Assembly (NCBI GenBank): GCA_966186435.1
Contig: CBIFWW010000005.1
Location: forward strand, 1 to 51,955
Direction: 5' to 3'
Source: CBIFWW01 sp966186435
Lineage (GTDB): Bacteria > Pseudomonadota > Gammaproteobacteria > Enterobacterales > Enterobacteriaceae
DNA: 51,955 nucleotides
Shown here piece by piece: positions 32,737-41,105 of this stretch. The notes beneath the pieces are model-generated. The model was not told where the DNA came from. It made no database searches and saw only the letters and a program-made list of their open reading frames with translations. The position numbers and the translations under genes are program-made. The first letter of the stretch is position 1, and every line of letters starts with the position of its first letter.

Positions 32737-33294
32737 TTATGAGTGGGACTTGGCATACAGCTTGACCGCTTCCATGGTTTTGTTGATGTGTTCGTCCGGG
32801 TTGCGGTCGGTATAGCTCATCAGGACTTTACCGTCAGGGGCGATAACATAAGAGGTGCGGTCAGAAAGCGTTTTACCGGCCATTTTCATTTGGGTGTCGT
32901 ATTGGGCGGCAACTTTGGCCCCCGGATCGGCCGCAACGGCAAACTTATCCCGGCACTCCACTTTCGAAAATGCGCCGACCTGGTCGATATTACCGGCGGT
33001 CACCCCCACAACAGTGGCTCCCAGTTTATTAAATTGGTCGGTGGCTTCGGCAAAATCATGGGCCTCCAGGGTGCAGCCTTTGGTGAAAGCAGCAGGGAAG
33101 AAGTAGAGTACCACCGGCCCTTTCTTTAGAGCATCAGCAAGCTTAAAGGTCATTGGCTTCCCGGCCAGGGCAGCCTGAAGCTGGAAGTCCGGGGCGCTGG
33201 CCCCGGCCGGGAGTGCCGCCTGGAGGTTAAAACTGGAAAATGCCAGCAGGGCAGTAGTAGTTAGCAGGGTTAGGCGTTTATTAAGCAATTTCAT
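32737..33294 (-). CDS. Periplasmic peroxiredoxin (AhpC/TSA, BCP-like)
   Basis: This 185-residue thiol peroxidase has an N-terminal signal peptide (hydrophobic core 8-20, cleavage near LQA/ALPAG). The peroxidatic Cys is Cys74 in FFPAAFTKGCTLEAHDFAEA, and a second Cys (114) in KVECRDKFAV may be the resolving one. SDRTSYVIAPDGKVLMSYTD is typical of the family. It would reduce peroxides in the periplasm, with electrons plausibly from the DsbD-like protein encoded next in the operon. Signal-bearing peroxiredoxins are uncommon in enterics. It lies in the copper block and might counter copper-driven oxidative damage (inference). Confidence 0.9.
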   Translation of the reverse strand: MKLLNKRLTLLTTTALLAFSSFNLQAALPAGASAPDFQLQAALAGKPMTFKLADALKKGPVVLYFFPAAFTKGCTLEAHDFAEATDQFNKLGATVVGVTAGNIDQVGAFSKVECRDKFAVAADPGAKVAAQYDTQMKMAGKTLSDRTSYVIAPDGKVLMSYTDRNPDEHINKTMEAVKLYAKSHS

Positions 33295-33465
33295 TTATAG
33301 CTCCATTAGGATTTGCAGGCCCCTGGGGTGATGAAGGTTTTATCCCCCCAGGGAAATGGTTCGCCATACTTTAGGCAGACTGGTTAATCAGTATGGTTCA
33401 TTAACCGGGGAGTGACGGAATGAATGGGCATTGCTCCCTATTCCGTCAGGGAGCGAGCAGGAGGA
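33295..33465. other. Promoter region of the peroxiredoxin operon
   Basis: It holds an inverted repeat GGTTAAT-N11-ATTAACC at 33382-33406, upstream of the peroxiredoxin gene. The T-N11-A spacing fits LysR-type regulators. No CusR box is seen, unlike in front of the DUF305 gene. Confidence 0.45.
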
Positions 33466-33651
33466 TTAGAATGGATGGCTGATTTTGCCGTTGTGCTTTA
33501 CGTCTTCCACTAACCAGTCGTGGAATAGCTTAACTTCCGGGCGCATTTCCGACTGTTTCGACATCACGATGTAGTAGCGCCAGGCCAGCGCCCGCACTTT
33601 AATCTGTTTTGACGCCGAAGAAAGCACCGGGCCAGTGGGGCTGGCCCAGGA
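33466..33651 (-). pseudogene. C-terminal remnant of a LysR-type regulator
   Basis: The open frame ending at TAA 33466-33468 reads KQIKVRALAWRYYIVMSKQS, then RPEVKLFHDWLVEDVKHN. This is how the effector-binding domain of GcvA/AmpR-like LysR proteins ends. There is no start codon with a ribosome site, no helix-turn-helix and only about 60 codons. The 5' part has been cut off where wzc ends, 5 bases away, so a rearrangement that brought in or moved the wza-wzc block probably truncated it. Confidence 0.7.
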
Positions 33652-33655
33652 TTAG

Positions 33656-35791
33656 TCACTCATATTTATAGCTGTGTTGGTCGTATCCCTTGATGAGACG
33701 GGTGCCCGGTTTACGCTTGATACCGTTGATCAACACCCCGATATATTTCTCGGTTGAGGCTTCAATCTGCTGTTTGCATAAGGCAATTTCGCGTACCGTG
33801 TCTTTGCCATAGCGGGCCACCAAATAGACCAGACCGGCATGTTGACATACCAGACGGGCATCGCTTACCGGTAACAATGGTGGGGTATCAATGATAATGA
33901 TGTCATAGCGACTGCTGATGGTTGATAGCATCTCGGCCAGGGCAGGGCGCATCAGTAAATTACAGGGATCGGCAGGGCACTGGCCCCGGGTGATCACATC
34001 AAAATCACCGTCTTTATATGGGCGAATGGCCTTGGCGAGGGTAATCTTCCCGGCCAAATACTCTGCTAAACCTTCCGGGCTGTTTAAACCAAAAAGCTGA
34101 TGAGCGTAGCCCCGGCGCATATCCGCATCGATATACAGTACCCGCTGGCCACTCTGTGCCAGTAGCCGGGCAAAATTAACCGCCACAAAAGTTTTACCCG
34201 ATCCTTGGCTGGCACCCGTAATCGCCAGCACCGGGTTTACGCCTTCTTGCAACATAAAGTGAAGCGAAGTACGCAGCCCTTTCAGGGCTTCCACCGCCAG
34301 ATCCCCCGGTTGTTCAATGGCCAAAATACCCTGGTTACCCAGCGTTGTGCCCTTACGCGCCAGCCAATCGGAATAGGGAATGGTGGCATTGACGGCAATC
34401 CCCTGGGCCTCAAGCTCTTCCACTGAATCAATCCCGCGGTTAAACCACAGACGAACCACCACTACACCGCAGCCGAAGATACCGCCAAGCATGGCTGCCA
34501 TCACCAAAATCAGCGATTTTTTTGGGGCAATTGGCTTTAGTTGCACCTGGGCAGGGTCAATAACCCGCACGTTGCCGATGGCACTGGATCGGGCAATATT
34601 TAGCTCCTGCTGGCGGGTGATAAGCTGCATGTATATCGCCCGGCCGGACTCCACATTCTGGCTGAGGCTCAGGATTTCTTGTTGAATGGCGGGCATGTCA
34701 TTCACGCTTTGGGTCAGACGGTTTTTCGACTCCTGCAAGGTCTGACGTTTCTCGGACAGCGTCTGGTAAGCCGGATGATCCTTCTTGAAACGCTGGGCTA
34801 GCTCCGCTTCATGCATGGTCAGTTGGTTGAGCTGGTTTTCCAATGAGGTTAGCTGTTCCAACATCGATCTGGCTTCTAAATTTAAATCCACCGATTCATT
34901 TTTCTGGCGGAATGCCTTTAATTTATCTTCGGCCTGATCCAGTTGGCTTCGTACTAGTGGAAGCTGGCTCTCAAGAAAGTCCAGGCTTTTGGCATCCTGG
35001 GCCGCCTGGCGATCGATATTTTGGCGCTGATAGTTGTCCACCAGCGTGTTGAGGGTGGCAGCCATTTGCGGTGGGTCTTCACCTTTCAGGGCGATGAGTA
35101 AAATACCACTGTCTTTACCCTGAGAGCTGATGGTCAGCTGTTGTGACAGCGCCTCCATCGCTTGCGGGCGCGACTGCACCAGGATCTCAAATTGGCTACC
35201 CACCGGGGCCTCAATTTTTGAAATCAGGATCTTAATACCTTGATGGCTGACAGATTCGCCCACTACTCCTTCAAAGGCGACACCGTTCCACTCAACCCGG
35301 TATTTTTGCGCTGCCGTCAGGGTGAGCAAAAGTGGCGGTGCCTCGATATCCTCAGAGAAGGGTAGTGAAAGCTGCTGGAGAGATAAGTTCCCGGTGGGTT
35401 TGCTGCCAAACAGCGTGGCTTTGATTTGACCAAAGAACCCACCAGGCAAAGGTGTAACCTGATACCGCAAGCCGCGCTGGTCCACGGTATCCCCCAGGAT
35501 CATGCGCGATTGTAGAATATAGGTTTCCGAGCTGATGCTAGGCTGCCCATCGCTAAGTAGGGGAGAAATATTGGCTAATAACGCATTGGCCTTCTTTTGC
35601 TCCACCTGCACCAACGCATCGGCCTGATAAACCTTGGGGGTTACCATGATATACCACACCGACAATATAACAGCCCCGAAAGTGGCGGCCAAAATCAATT
35701 TATAATGATTAATTAGTTCAACTATAAGCAGAGTGAGATCAACGCTATCTTCTTCAGACTTATTTGGATGATTAAGTTTTTCAAATATCAT
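33656..35791 (-). CDS. wzc: Polysaccharide co-polymerase and autophosphorylating tyrosine kinase Wzc
   Basis: This 711-residue inner-membrane protein controls chain length and export of group 1/4 capsule or colanic acid-type polymer. TM1 is at about 33-52, a periplasmic domain with coiled coil follows (about 250-370), and TM2 is at about 430-447. The cytoplasmic BY-kinase has Walker A in AITGASQGSGKTFVAVNFAR, Walker A' in VLYIDADMRRGYAHQLFG and Walker B in DIIIIDTPPLLPVSDARL. The C-terminal Tyr cluster is short (GYDQHSYKYE, three Tyr) compared with the longer cluster of E. coli Wzc. It follows wzb by 2 bases. No polymer synthesis genes follow. Confidence 0.93.
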   Translation of the reverse strand: MIFEKLNHPNKSEEDSVDLTLLIVELINHYKLILAATFGAVILSVWYIMVTPKVYQADALVQVEQKKANALLANISPLLSDGQPSISSETYILQSRMILGDTVDQRGLRYQVTPLPGGFFGQIKATLFGSKPTGNLSLQQLSLPFSEDIEAPPLLLTLTAAQKYRVEWNGVAFEGVVGESVSHQGIKILISKIEAPVGSQFEILVQSRPQAMEALSQQLTISSQGKDSGILLIALKGEDPPQMAATLNTLVDNYQRQNIDRQAAQDAKSLDFLESQLPLVRSQLDQAEDKLKAFRQKNESVDLNLEARSMLEQLTSLENQLNQLTMHEAELAQRFKKDHPAYQTLSEKRQTLQESKNRLTQSVNDMPAIQQEILSLSQNVESGRAIYMQLITRQQELNIARSSAIGNVRVIDPAQVQLKPIAPKKSLILVMAAMLGGIFGCGVVVVRLWFNRGIDSVEELEAQGIAVNATIPYSDWLARKGTTLGNQGILAIEQPGDLAVEALKGLRTSLHFMLQEGVNPVLAITGASQGSGKTFVAVNFARLLAQSGQRVLYIDADMRRGYAHQLFGLNSPEGLAEYLAGKITLAKAIRPYKDGDFDVITRGQCPADPCNLLMRPALAEMLSTISSRYDIIIIDTPPLLPVSDARLVCQHAGLVYLVARYGKDTVREIALCKQQIEASTEKYIGVLINGIKRKPGTRLIKGYDQHSYKYE

Positions 35792-35793
35792 AT

Positions 35794-36246
35794 CTAATTC
35801 CTATCATGCCGGAATTTATTAATTTTCGTGGCCCAGCTTTCACAGGCACGCTTCATTAAATCAAAAGTGTGGATATAAACAGATTCGGGGTGTTTATAGG
35901 GATCGCGAATTTCTTTTTCAGCTAACCACTGGCCGTAAAACATCGTCTTCCCCCGCGATTCCGGGGAGATATGAGTGATGGTGGCAAGATGATGTTGTTC
36001 CATTACCAGAATCAAAGAGTGTTGCCGCGCCAACTCTGTATTAAAGCGGCTGGCGCAGTGCTGCTCCAGGGACAATCCATAGCGTGCGGCCAGGGTTTGA
36101 GTCACCGGATCGGCGTGGCGGCCAGGTATGGCATCAACCCCGGCAGACCTCACCTCAAGCCAGGTACAGCGTTGGCGTAGGAGATGTTCTCCTAAGGGGG
36201 ATCGGCACTGGTTGCCGGTACATACCACTAATATTGAGAGATTCAT
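35794..36246 (-). CDS. wzb: Low-molecular-weight protein tyrosine phosphatase Wzb
   Basis: This 150-residue phosphatase dephosphorylates the Wzc tyrosine tail, which is needed for cycling of capsule polymerisation. The catalytic P-loop CX5R is VCTGNQCRSPLGEHLLRQ, with Cys9 as nucleophile and Arg15, and the acid Asp is in EKEIRDPYKHPE. Its ATG overlaps the wza stop (ATGA). Order wza-wzb-wzc is the standard one. Confidence 0.95.
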   Translation of the reverse strand: MNLSILVVCTGNQCRSPLGEHLLRQRCTWLEVRSAGVDAIPGRHADPVTQTLAARYGLSLEQHCASRFNTELARQHSLILVMEQHHLATITHISPESRGKTMFYGQWLAEKEIRDPYKHPESVYIHTFDLMKRACESWATKINKFRHDRN

Positions 36247-37370
36247 GAGCCATTCCAGTCACGTACAAATTTGGTTGATTCGGTTAGGCTGTGAACGCCC
36301 ACAATGGTGGGTAAAAGTTGTGAGATAAGACGATTCCATCGCACTACTGGGGCGGTGGTGACAAACACAATATCGTAGGGTTTAAGGTTGAATTGAGTGG
36401 CCAGGATCATGGCTGCCCCGTCCCGGGCATCCAGTTGATAGATAGCCGCCAGTTTGTTGTCTGGATCATTTTGCAATTGACGAATAACGAACATCCCTGA
36501 GGCATTAGCCTTATCTTGATTAATGCCCTGTGCCCGGCTTAAGGCTTCCGTCAGGGTAATCCCAGCCCGGTCAATTTTAAGCGCGGACTGCATCCCCACT
36601 TCTCCCATAACAAATACTTTTTGCCGGTCGTTACGGGGCACATAAAGAATGTCCTCATCGCCCAGCAGGTGGTTTTGGGTTAAGTCGCCACGCTCAAGCA
36701 GGGCATGGAGTGAGAGTGTTTTATCTTTACCTTTGGACGTCAGTACCACGTTGCGCCAGTCGGCGTTTTCCGATAATCCGCCTGCGGCATTAATCGCATC
36801 CATTACTGTTAGGGGCACATTGGTGATTGGCTGCTGGCCGGAACGCTCAACCTCGCCGGTAACATAGGCTTTTTGCGAACGGAAAGCCGCCACGCTAACA
36901 TCCACTTGGGGCTTTTCAACCACGCGGGATAATTTACGGCTCACCAGTTTGCGGATCTCGCTAACGTTTAGCCCCGCCACTTTAATATTGCCGATATAGG
37001 GATAAAACATGGTGCCATCCGCATTAATCACATTACCGCTTTCGCTGGCGCTGCGATATTGCCCGGCAGGGGTGGTTAGCTCGGGATGGTCCCAAACCGT
37101 AATCGTGAGAACATCACCTGGCCCCACCACGTATTGATAGTTTTCACGCTGCTGTTTTAATGCCAGATTATCCCTCGCCTGCGGATTAACCAAGCGCATA
37201 GTTTCAATCAATTCAGGGGTAATCTTAAGTAAGGTTATTTTTTCACTGATATCTTCCGTTTGTTGGCTTTTATTTGCAGCTGGATAATCTTTGATATATT
37301 GCCCTGGAATGGCACCTTTGCAGCCGCTAATTATTAGCACGGAAAGTAATGTGACTTTTTTGAAGGTCAT
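36243..37370 (-). CDS. wza: Outer-membrane polysaccharide export lipoprotein Wza
   Basis: Wza forms the octameric outer-membrane channel for capsule export. A signal peptide with lipobox LIISGC (Cys at about 19) begins at ATG 37370 (MTFKKVTLLSVLIISG), which I prefer over an in-frame ATG at 37394 that would add eight residues before the signal. The Poly_export domain shows YVVGPGDVLTITVWDHPELT and SGNVINADGTMFYPYIGNI, with SLBB domains (RSQKAYVTGEVERSGQQPIT, RQKVFVMGEVGMQSALKI). The C-terminal amphipathic part ends VVRWNRLISQLLPTIVG. It heads the operon and has a perfect hairpin just upstream. Confidence 0.93.
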   Translation of the reverse strand: MTFKKVTLLSVLIISGCKGAIPGQYIKDYPAANKSQQTEDISEKITLLKITPELIETMRLVNPQARDNLALKQQRENYQYVVGPGDVLTITVWDHPELTTPAGQYRSASESGNVINADGTMFYPYIGNIKVAGLNVSEIRKLVSRKLSRVVEKPQVDVSVAAFRSQKAYVTGEVERSGQQPITNVPLTVMDAINAAGGLSENADWRNVVLTSKGKDKTLSLHALLERGDLTQNHLLGDEDILYVPRNDRQKVFVMGEVGMQSALKIDRAGITLTEALSRAQGINQDKANASGMFVIRQLQNDPDNKLAAIYQLDARDGAAMILATQFNLKPYDIVFVTTAPVVRWNRLISQLLPTIVGVHSLTESTKFVRDWNGS

Positions 37371-37408
37371 GATGCTGATATCCCGAAATTCCATTTCAGA
37401 AATAGAAG

Positions 37409-37442
37409 GCGCTGTATCACATGTTGTAATGTGATACAGCGC
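37409..37442 (-). promoter_or_regulatory. Perfect 14-bp inverted repeat just before wza
   Basis: GCGCTGTATCACAT, a 6-base loop, and ATGTGATACAGCGC give a fully paired stem at the 5' end of the wza transcript or its promoter. On the minus strand no T-run follows, so a simple terminator is unlikely. It could be an operator for a dimeric regulator, an RNA leader element, or the scar of a mobile element. Confidence 0.7.
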
Positions 37443-37629
37443 GTGTATGCTTTTGCTTGATGAATACCACTATAACACGCAGGTTGGCTTTGTGAATCTA
37501 TAGGGATATTGGCTTATTATGATAAAACCTAATTACAGATTACGCCTAATTTAAATAAACTATATAAATGATTCATATATTCATCATAATTATGTTTATG
37601 CATAAGGCACCGGGCAAAAATTAGCTTCA
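37443..37629. other. AT-rich region upstream of wza
   Basis: This AT-rich stretch should hold the wza promoter, reading leftward. I see no JUMPstart element and no clear RcsAB box, the two signals usual for such operons. No gene is present. Confidence 0.4.
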
Positions 37630-37920
37630 ATGGGCCAGCCTCTAATTCTGACCTCATCAGGCAGCTTCTGGGTGTTTGATTTCTAGTCTACTCAGCCTTA
37701 TCCCTATAGCCTGGAGCGTAATAGCTTTCAAGTGAAATCAATTGATACCGCTCTTGCCCAGGCTAAACAGGCCGGGGCCTACGTGTTGGTTGAGCCATTT
37801 GATGATCCTACCGGTAAGGATGCCGTGGTGCAGTGGCCGGGTGGTATCAACATGCAGCTGTGCTGGCACAGCAAAGCGCCTGACTACAAGCCACCATCAC
37901 GATCTGACCGACATTGTTAA
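37630..37920 (+). pseudogene. VOC/glyoxalase-family remnant with an in-frame stop
   Basis: From ATG 37630 the frame reads MGQPLILTSSGSFWVFDF, a stop TAG, then without shift STQPYPYSLERNSFQVKSID, ALAQAKQAGAYVLVEPFDDP, and GKDAVVQWPGGINMQLCWHS to TAA 37918-37920. The second part is the C-terminal half of a vicinal-oxygen-chelate domain, with VQWPGGINMQL as the metal-strand end. The first half-domain is missing and no ribosome site is seen. It marks the left border of the wza-wzc block from the other side. Confidence 0.72.
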
Positions 37921-38014
37921 TTCCTCTGTGACGATACTCACTAATTTTTAATTATTTAAAAATGTTTTGATAACAATCAATTAATATGTTCGCTTCCTGA
38001 GCTGGAGAAAACTT

Positions 38015-39193
38015 ATGAAAGATGTCGTTATCGTGGGCGCCGCCCGTACCCCCATTGGTTGTTTCCAGGGCAGCCTGGCACACCAAAGCGCGGCTGAATT
38101 AGGCAGTGTGGTGGTGAAGGCATTATTGACGCGCAGCGGCATCGATCCGGTTCTGGTTGATGAAGTGATCCTCGGCCAGGTGCTCACTGCGGGGGCGGGT
38201 CAAAACCCGGCCCGCCAAACCGCCTTGAAAAGCGGCCTGCCCACGTCGGTTTCCGCTATTACCATTAATGATGTCTGTGGCTCCGGCCTAAAGGCCCTGC
38301 ACCTTGCCACCCAGGCTATCCAGTGTGGTGAGGCCGATGTGGTGATTGCCGGGGGCCAGGAAAACATGAGCCGCGCCCCCCATGTGCTGACCAACGGGCG
38401 CAATGGCACCCGTGAAGGGGACGCTCATCTGATCGACAGCCTGGTTCATGACGGCCTGTGGGATGCCTTTAACGATTATCACATGGGTGAAACCGCCGAA
38501 AATCTGGCCCGGGAATACGGGATCAGCCGGGAGCTTCAGGACGCCTACGCCCTGGCTTCGCAGCATAAGGCCCGCCGGGCGGTGGACTCTGGCCGCTTCC
38601 GCGAAGAGATTATCCCGGTGCGGGTGGATCTGCCCAACGGCCAAATCGTGGTGGATACCGACGAGCAGCCCCATCTCGATGCCAGTGCTGAAGGGTTAGC
38701 GGGCCTCCAGCCTGCTTTCTCCTTAATGGGGAGCGTCACCGCAGGTAATGCGTCCTCCATCAATGATGGGGCGGCGGCAGTGATGATGATGAGTGCCGCC
38801 AAGGCTGAAGAGCTGGGCCTGCCGGTGCTGGCGCGCATCCGGGCTTTTGCCAGCGTAGGTGTCGACCCGGCGCTGATGGGTATCGCCCCAGTGTATGCCA
38901 CCCGCCGCTGCCTGGAGCGGGTGGGCTGGCAGCTGGACGAGCTGGATCTGATTGAGGCCAACGAAGCCTTTGCTGCCCAGATGCTGTCGGTCAATAAATT
39001 GCTGGAGTGGGATGAACAAAAAGTGAACGTCAATGGTGGGGCCATCGCCCTTGGCCACCCCATTGGGGCATCGGGCTGCCGTATTCTGGTTTCCCTAGTG
39101 CATGAAATGCAAAAGCGCAACGCCCGCAAGGGGCTGGCGACCTTGTGTATTGGCGGCGGCCAAGGGGTGGCATTAGCCATTGAACGCGATTAA
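38015..39193 (+). CDS. yqeF: Acetyl-CoA C-acetyltransferase YqeF (thiolase)
   Basis: This 392-residue thiolase condenses or cleaves acetoacetyl-CoA. Catalytic residues are visible: nucleophile Cys in TINDVCGSGLKALHLATQAI (about 88), His in GGAIALGHPIGASGCRILVS and the second Cys in LATLCIGGGQGVALAIE. The sequence and the neighbour ygeA match E. coli yqeF more than atoB; both share the same fold. ATG 38015 has a GGAG site. The physiological role of YqeF is not settled. It stands alone, with ygeA 186 bases downstream. Confidence 0.93.
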   Translation: MKDVVIVGAARTPIGCFQGSLAHQSAAELGSVVVKALLTRSGIDPVLVDEVILGQVLTAGAGQNPARQTALKSGLPTSVSAITINDVCGSGLKALHLATQAIQCGEADVVIAGGQENMSRAPHVLTNGRNGTREGDAHLIDSLVHDGLWDAFNDYHMGETAENLAREYGISRELQDAYALASQHKARRAVDSGRFREEIIPVRVDLPNGQIVVDTDEQPHLDASAEGLAGLQPAFSLMGSVTAGNASSINDGAAAVMMMSAAKAEELGLPVLARIRAFASVGVDPALMGIAPVYATRRCLERVGWQLDELDLIEANEAFAAQMLSVNKLLEWDEQKVNVNGGAIALGHPIGASGCRILVSLVHEMQKRNARKGLATLCIGGGQGVALAIERD

Positions 39194-39379
39194 TCAAAAC
39201 AGCGTCTTAAGTTTGTTGTGATCCCTCCGGTGGCCCCTATTCTAACGCATATCGCGTTTGAATAAGGGCAACACCATGATCCTCTGGCACTTTTCTCTGC
39301 TTGGCCATCCCGCCAAGGCGCTTTCCTTTCTGTGCATGCTGAGGCATGTTAATCACAGAATGATAAACAGGAGAAATAG

Positions 39380-40075
39380 ATGAAGACCATCGGCCTTATT
39401 GGCGGAATGAGCTGGGAATCCACCATCCCGTATTACCGTTTAATCAACGAAGGGATCAAATCCCGGCTGGGCGGCCTGCACTCCGGTAAAATTCTGCTGC
39501 ACAGCGTGGACTTCCAACAAATTGAAACTTGCCAGGCCAGCGGCCAGTGGCAGCAGGCGGGGGATATTCTGGCCCAGGCTGCGCTGGGGCTACAGGCTGC
39601 CGGGGCCGAAGGCATCGTGCTGTGCACTAACACCATGCACAAGGTGGCTAACCAGATTGAGCAAGCCTGCCCGCTGCCCTTCCTGCATATTGCTGACGCC
39701 ACCGGGCGCGCCATCACCCGCGCCGGGGTGAACAAAGTGGCCCTGCTCGGCACCCGCTACACCATGGAGCAGGATTTCTACCGTGGTCGCCTGCGGGAGG
39801 AATTCGCCATTGAAACTCTGATCCCCGAAGCCGGCGCCCGGACGGAGATCAACCGCATTATCTTTGACGAACTGTGCCTCGGTGAATTCAAAGAAAGTTC
39901 GCGCCAGTATTACTTGGCGGAGATTGACCGCCTGCTGGCCCAGGGGGCACAGGGGGTTATTTTCGGCTGCACTGAAATCGGCCTGCTGCTGGGTGAGGAA
40001 GCCGGTGGTGCTCCGGCCTTCGACACCGCCGCCATTCATGCCGCCGATGCGGTGGATTTTATGCTTTACGCGTAG
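39380..40075 (+). CDS. ygeA: Amino acid racemase YgeA (Asp/Glu/hydantoin racemase family)
   Basis: This 231-residue PLP-independent racemase has the two catalytic Cys of the family: CTNTMHK (GIVLCTNTMHKVANQIEQA) and GCTEIG (VIFGCTEIGLLLGEE). It begins KTIGLIGGMSWESTIPYYRL. The E. coli enzyme has broad activity, with preference for homoserine-like substrates. ATG 39380 follows an AGGAGAAA site. Its end overlaps that of lysR by 17 bases tail-to-tail, as the E. coli gene order predicts. Confidence 0.94.
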   Translation: MKTIGLIGGMSWESTIPYYRLINEGIKSRLGGLHSGKILLHSVDFQQIETCQASGQWQQAGDILAQAALGLQAAGAEGIVLCTNTMHKVANQIEQACPLPFLHIADATGRAITRAGVNKVALLGTRYTMEQDFYRGRLREEFAIETLIPEAGARTEINRIIFDELCLGEFKESSRQYYLAEIDRLLAQGAQGVIFGCTEIGLLLGEEAGGAPAFDTAAIHAADAVDFMLYA

Positions 40076-40991
40076 CCACCAGTTGCCCCAGCCGCTGATT
40101 AAGTGCAGGCATGGCGGCTTGTAAATGGTGGCAGAAGGTATCCACCAGGGCTGAGGCCGGGCGGTGGCGCGGGCGGATCAGGCTGACGGTGAAGGGCACT
40201 GCCACGCTGAAACGCCTGACCACTACGCCGCTACCGGCATAATCCAGCGCCGTCAGGGGGTTAACAATCGACACCCCTGCGCCTGCGCGCACCATGGCAC
40301 AGACCGATGCCGCACTGTGGGTTTCCACCACCAGACGGCGCTTCACCCCCACTTCATTAAACAAATTATCCAGCAGCTGGCGATAGCTATCGGCCCGGGA
40401 CAGACTAATAAAGTTCTGGCCCTGGAAATCTTGCGGCGTCAGAACTGCCTTACTGGCTAACGGGCTGTTGGCGGGCAACACGCACACTTCATGCAAGGTG
40501 AGTAGGCTTTCGCTGAGGGTCCCCGCTGGGGCATTAAGGGTTTCCGTCAGGCCGATGTCGTGGCGCTGGGCGGAGAGCCACTCCTCCAGTAACGGGGACT
40601 CCTGGGGGACGATAGCCAGGCTCATCTCCGGGTAACGGGCCAGGAAATCCGGCACCACCAGGGGCAGCAGGGACTGGGAGAATACCGGCAGACAGGCGAT
40701 GGACAATTCCCCCTGGCGGAACTGGCGCAGGCTTTCGGCCGTATCCAGAATGCGATCCAGCCCATACCAGGAGCGTTGCACCTCTTCAAACAGCTTCAGT
40801 CCCTGTACCGTAGGGTGCAGCCGCCCCCGGCTGCGCTCAAACAGTTGCAGGCCAATCACCTGTTCAAAACGGGCCAATTCGCGGCTCACCGTAGGTTGGG
40901 AGGTGTGCAGCAAACGGGCGGCCTCCGTCAAGTTCCCGGCGGTCATCACCGCATGGAAAATTTCAATATGGCGCAGATTAATGGCTGGCAT
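40059..40991 (-). CDS. lysR: LysR, activator of lysA
   Basis: This 310-residue founding-type LysR regulator has its N-terminal helix-turn-helix in LTEAARLLHTSQPTVSRELA and effector-binding domain after residue 90. It activates lysA when diaminopimelate is in excess over lysine. It is divergent from lysA across 114 bases, the classic arrangement. ATG 40991 has a GGGAGGAA site. Confidence 0.96.
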   Translation of the reverse strand: MPAINLRHIEIFHAVMTAGNLTEAARLLHTSQPTVSRELARFEQVIGLQLFERSRGRLHPTVQGLKLFEEVQRSWYGLDRILDTAESLRQFRQGELSIACLPVFSQSLLPLVVPDFLARYPEMSLAIVPQESPLLEEWLSAQRHDIGLTETLNAPAGTLSESLLTLHEVCVLPANSPLASKAVLTPQDFQGQNFISLSRADSYRQLLDNLFNEVGVKRRLVVETHSAASVCAMVRAGAGVSIVNPLTALDYAGSGVVVRRFSVAVPFTVSLIRPRHRPASALVDTFCHHLQAAMPALNQRLGQLVATRKA

Positions 40992-41105
40992 GGCATTCCT
41001 CCCTTAGTCCATATCAGTTTTGCATAGACTCTGTAGAAAACGATATTTTTTATCCGCTTCCGGCTATGGCGTAATGGCATCAATACGATTTTGCTGGAGT
41101 TAACC
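40992..41105. promoter_or_regulatory. lysR-lysA divergent control region
   Basis: This 114-base gap serves both genes. LysR should bind here to repress itself and activate lysA; AT-rich ATATC/GATAT elements at about 41011 and 41042 are candidates, but I cannot define a site firmly. Confidence 0.55.

Noticed and set aside
37443..37629. RcsAB box or JUMPstart upstream of wza
   Set aside because: No string close to either consensus was found on the minus strand.
41000..41105. Lysine riboswitch before lysA
   Set aside because: The lysR-lysA gap is too short for the aptamer, and in enterics the lysine riboswitch belongs to lysC.
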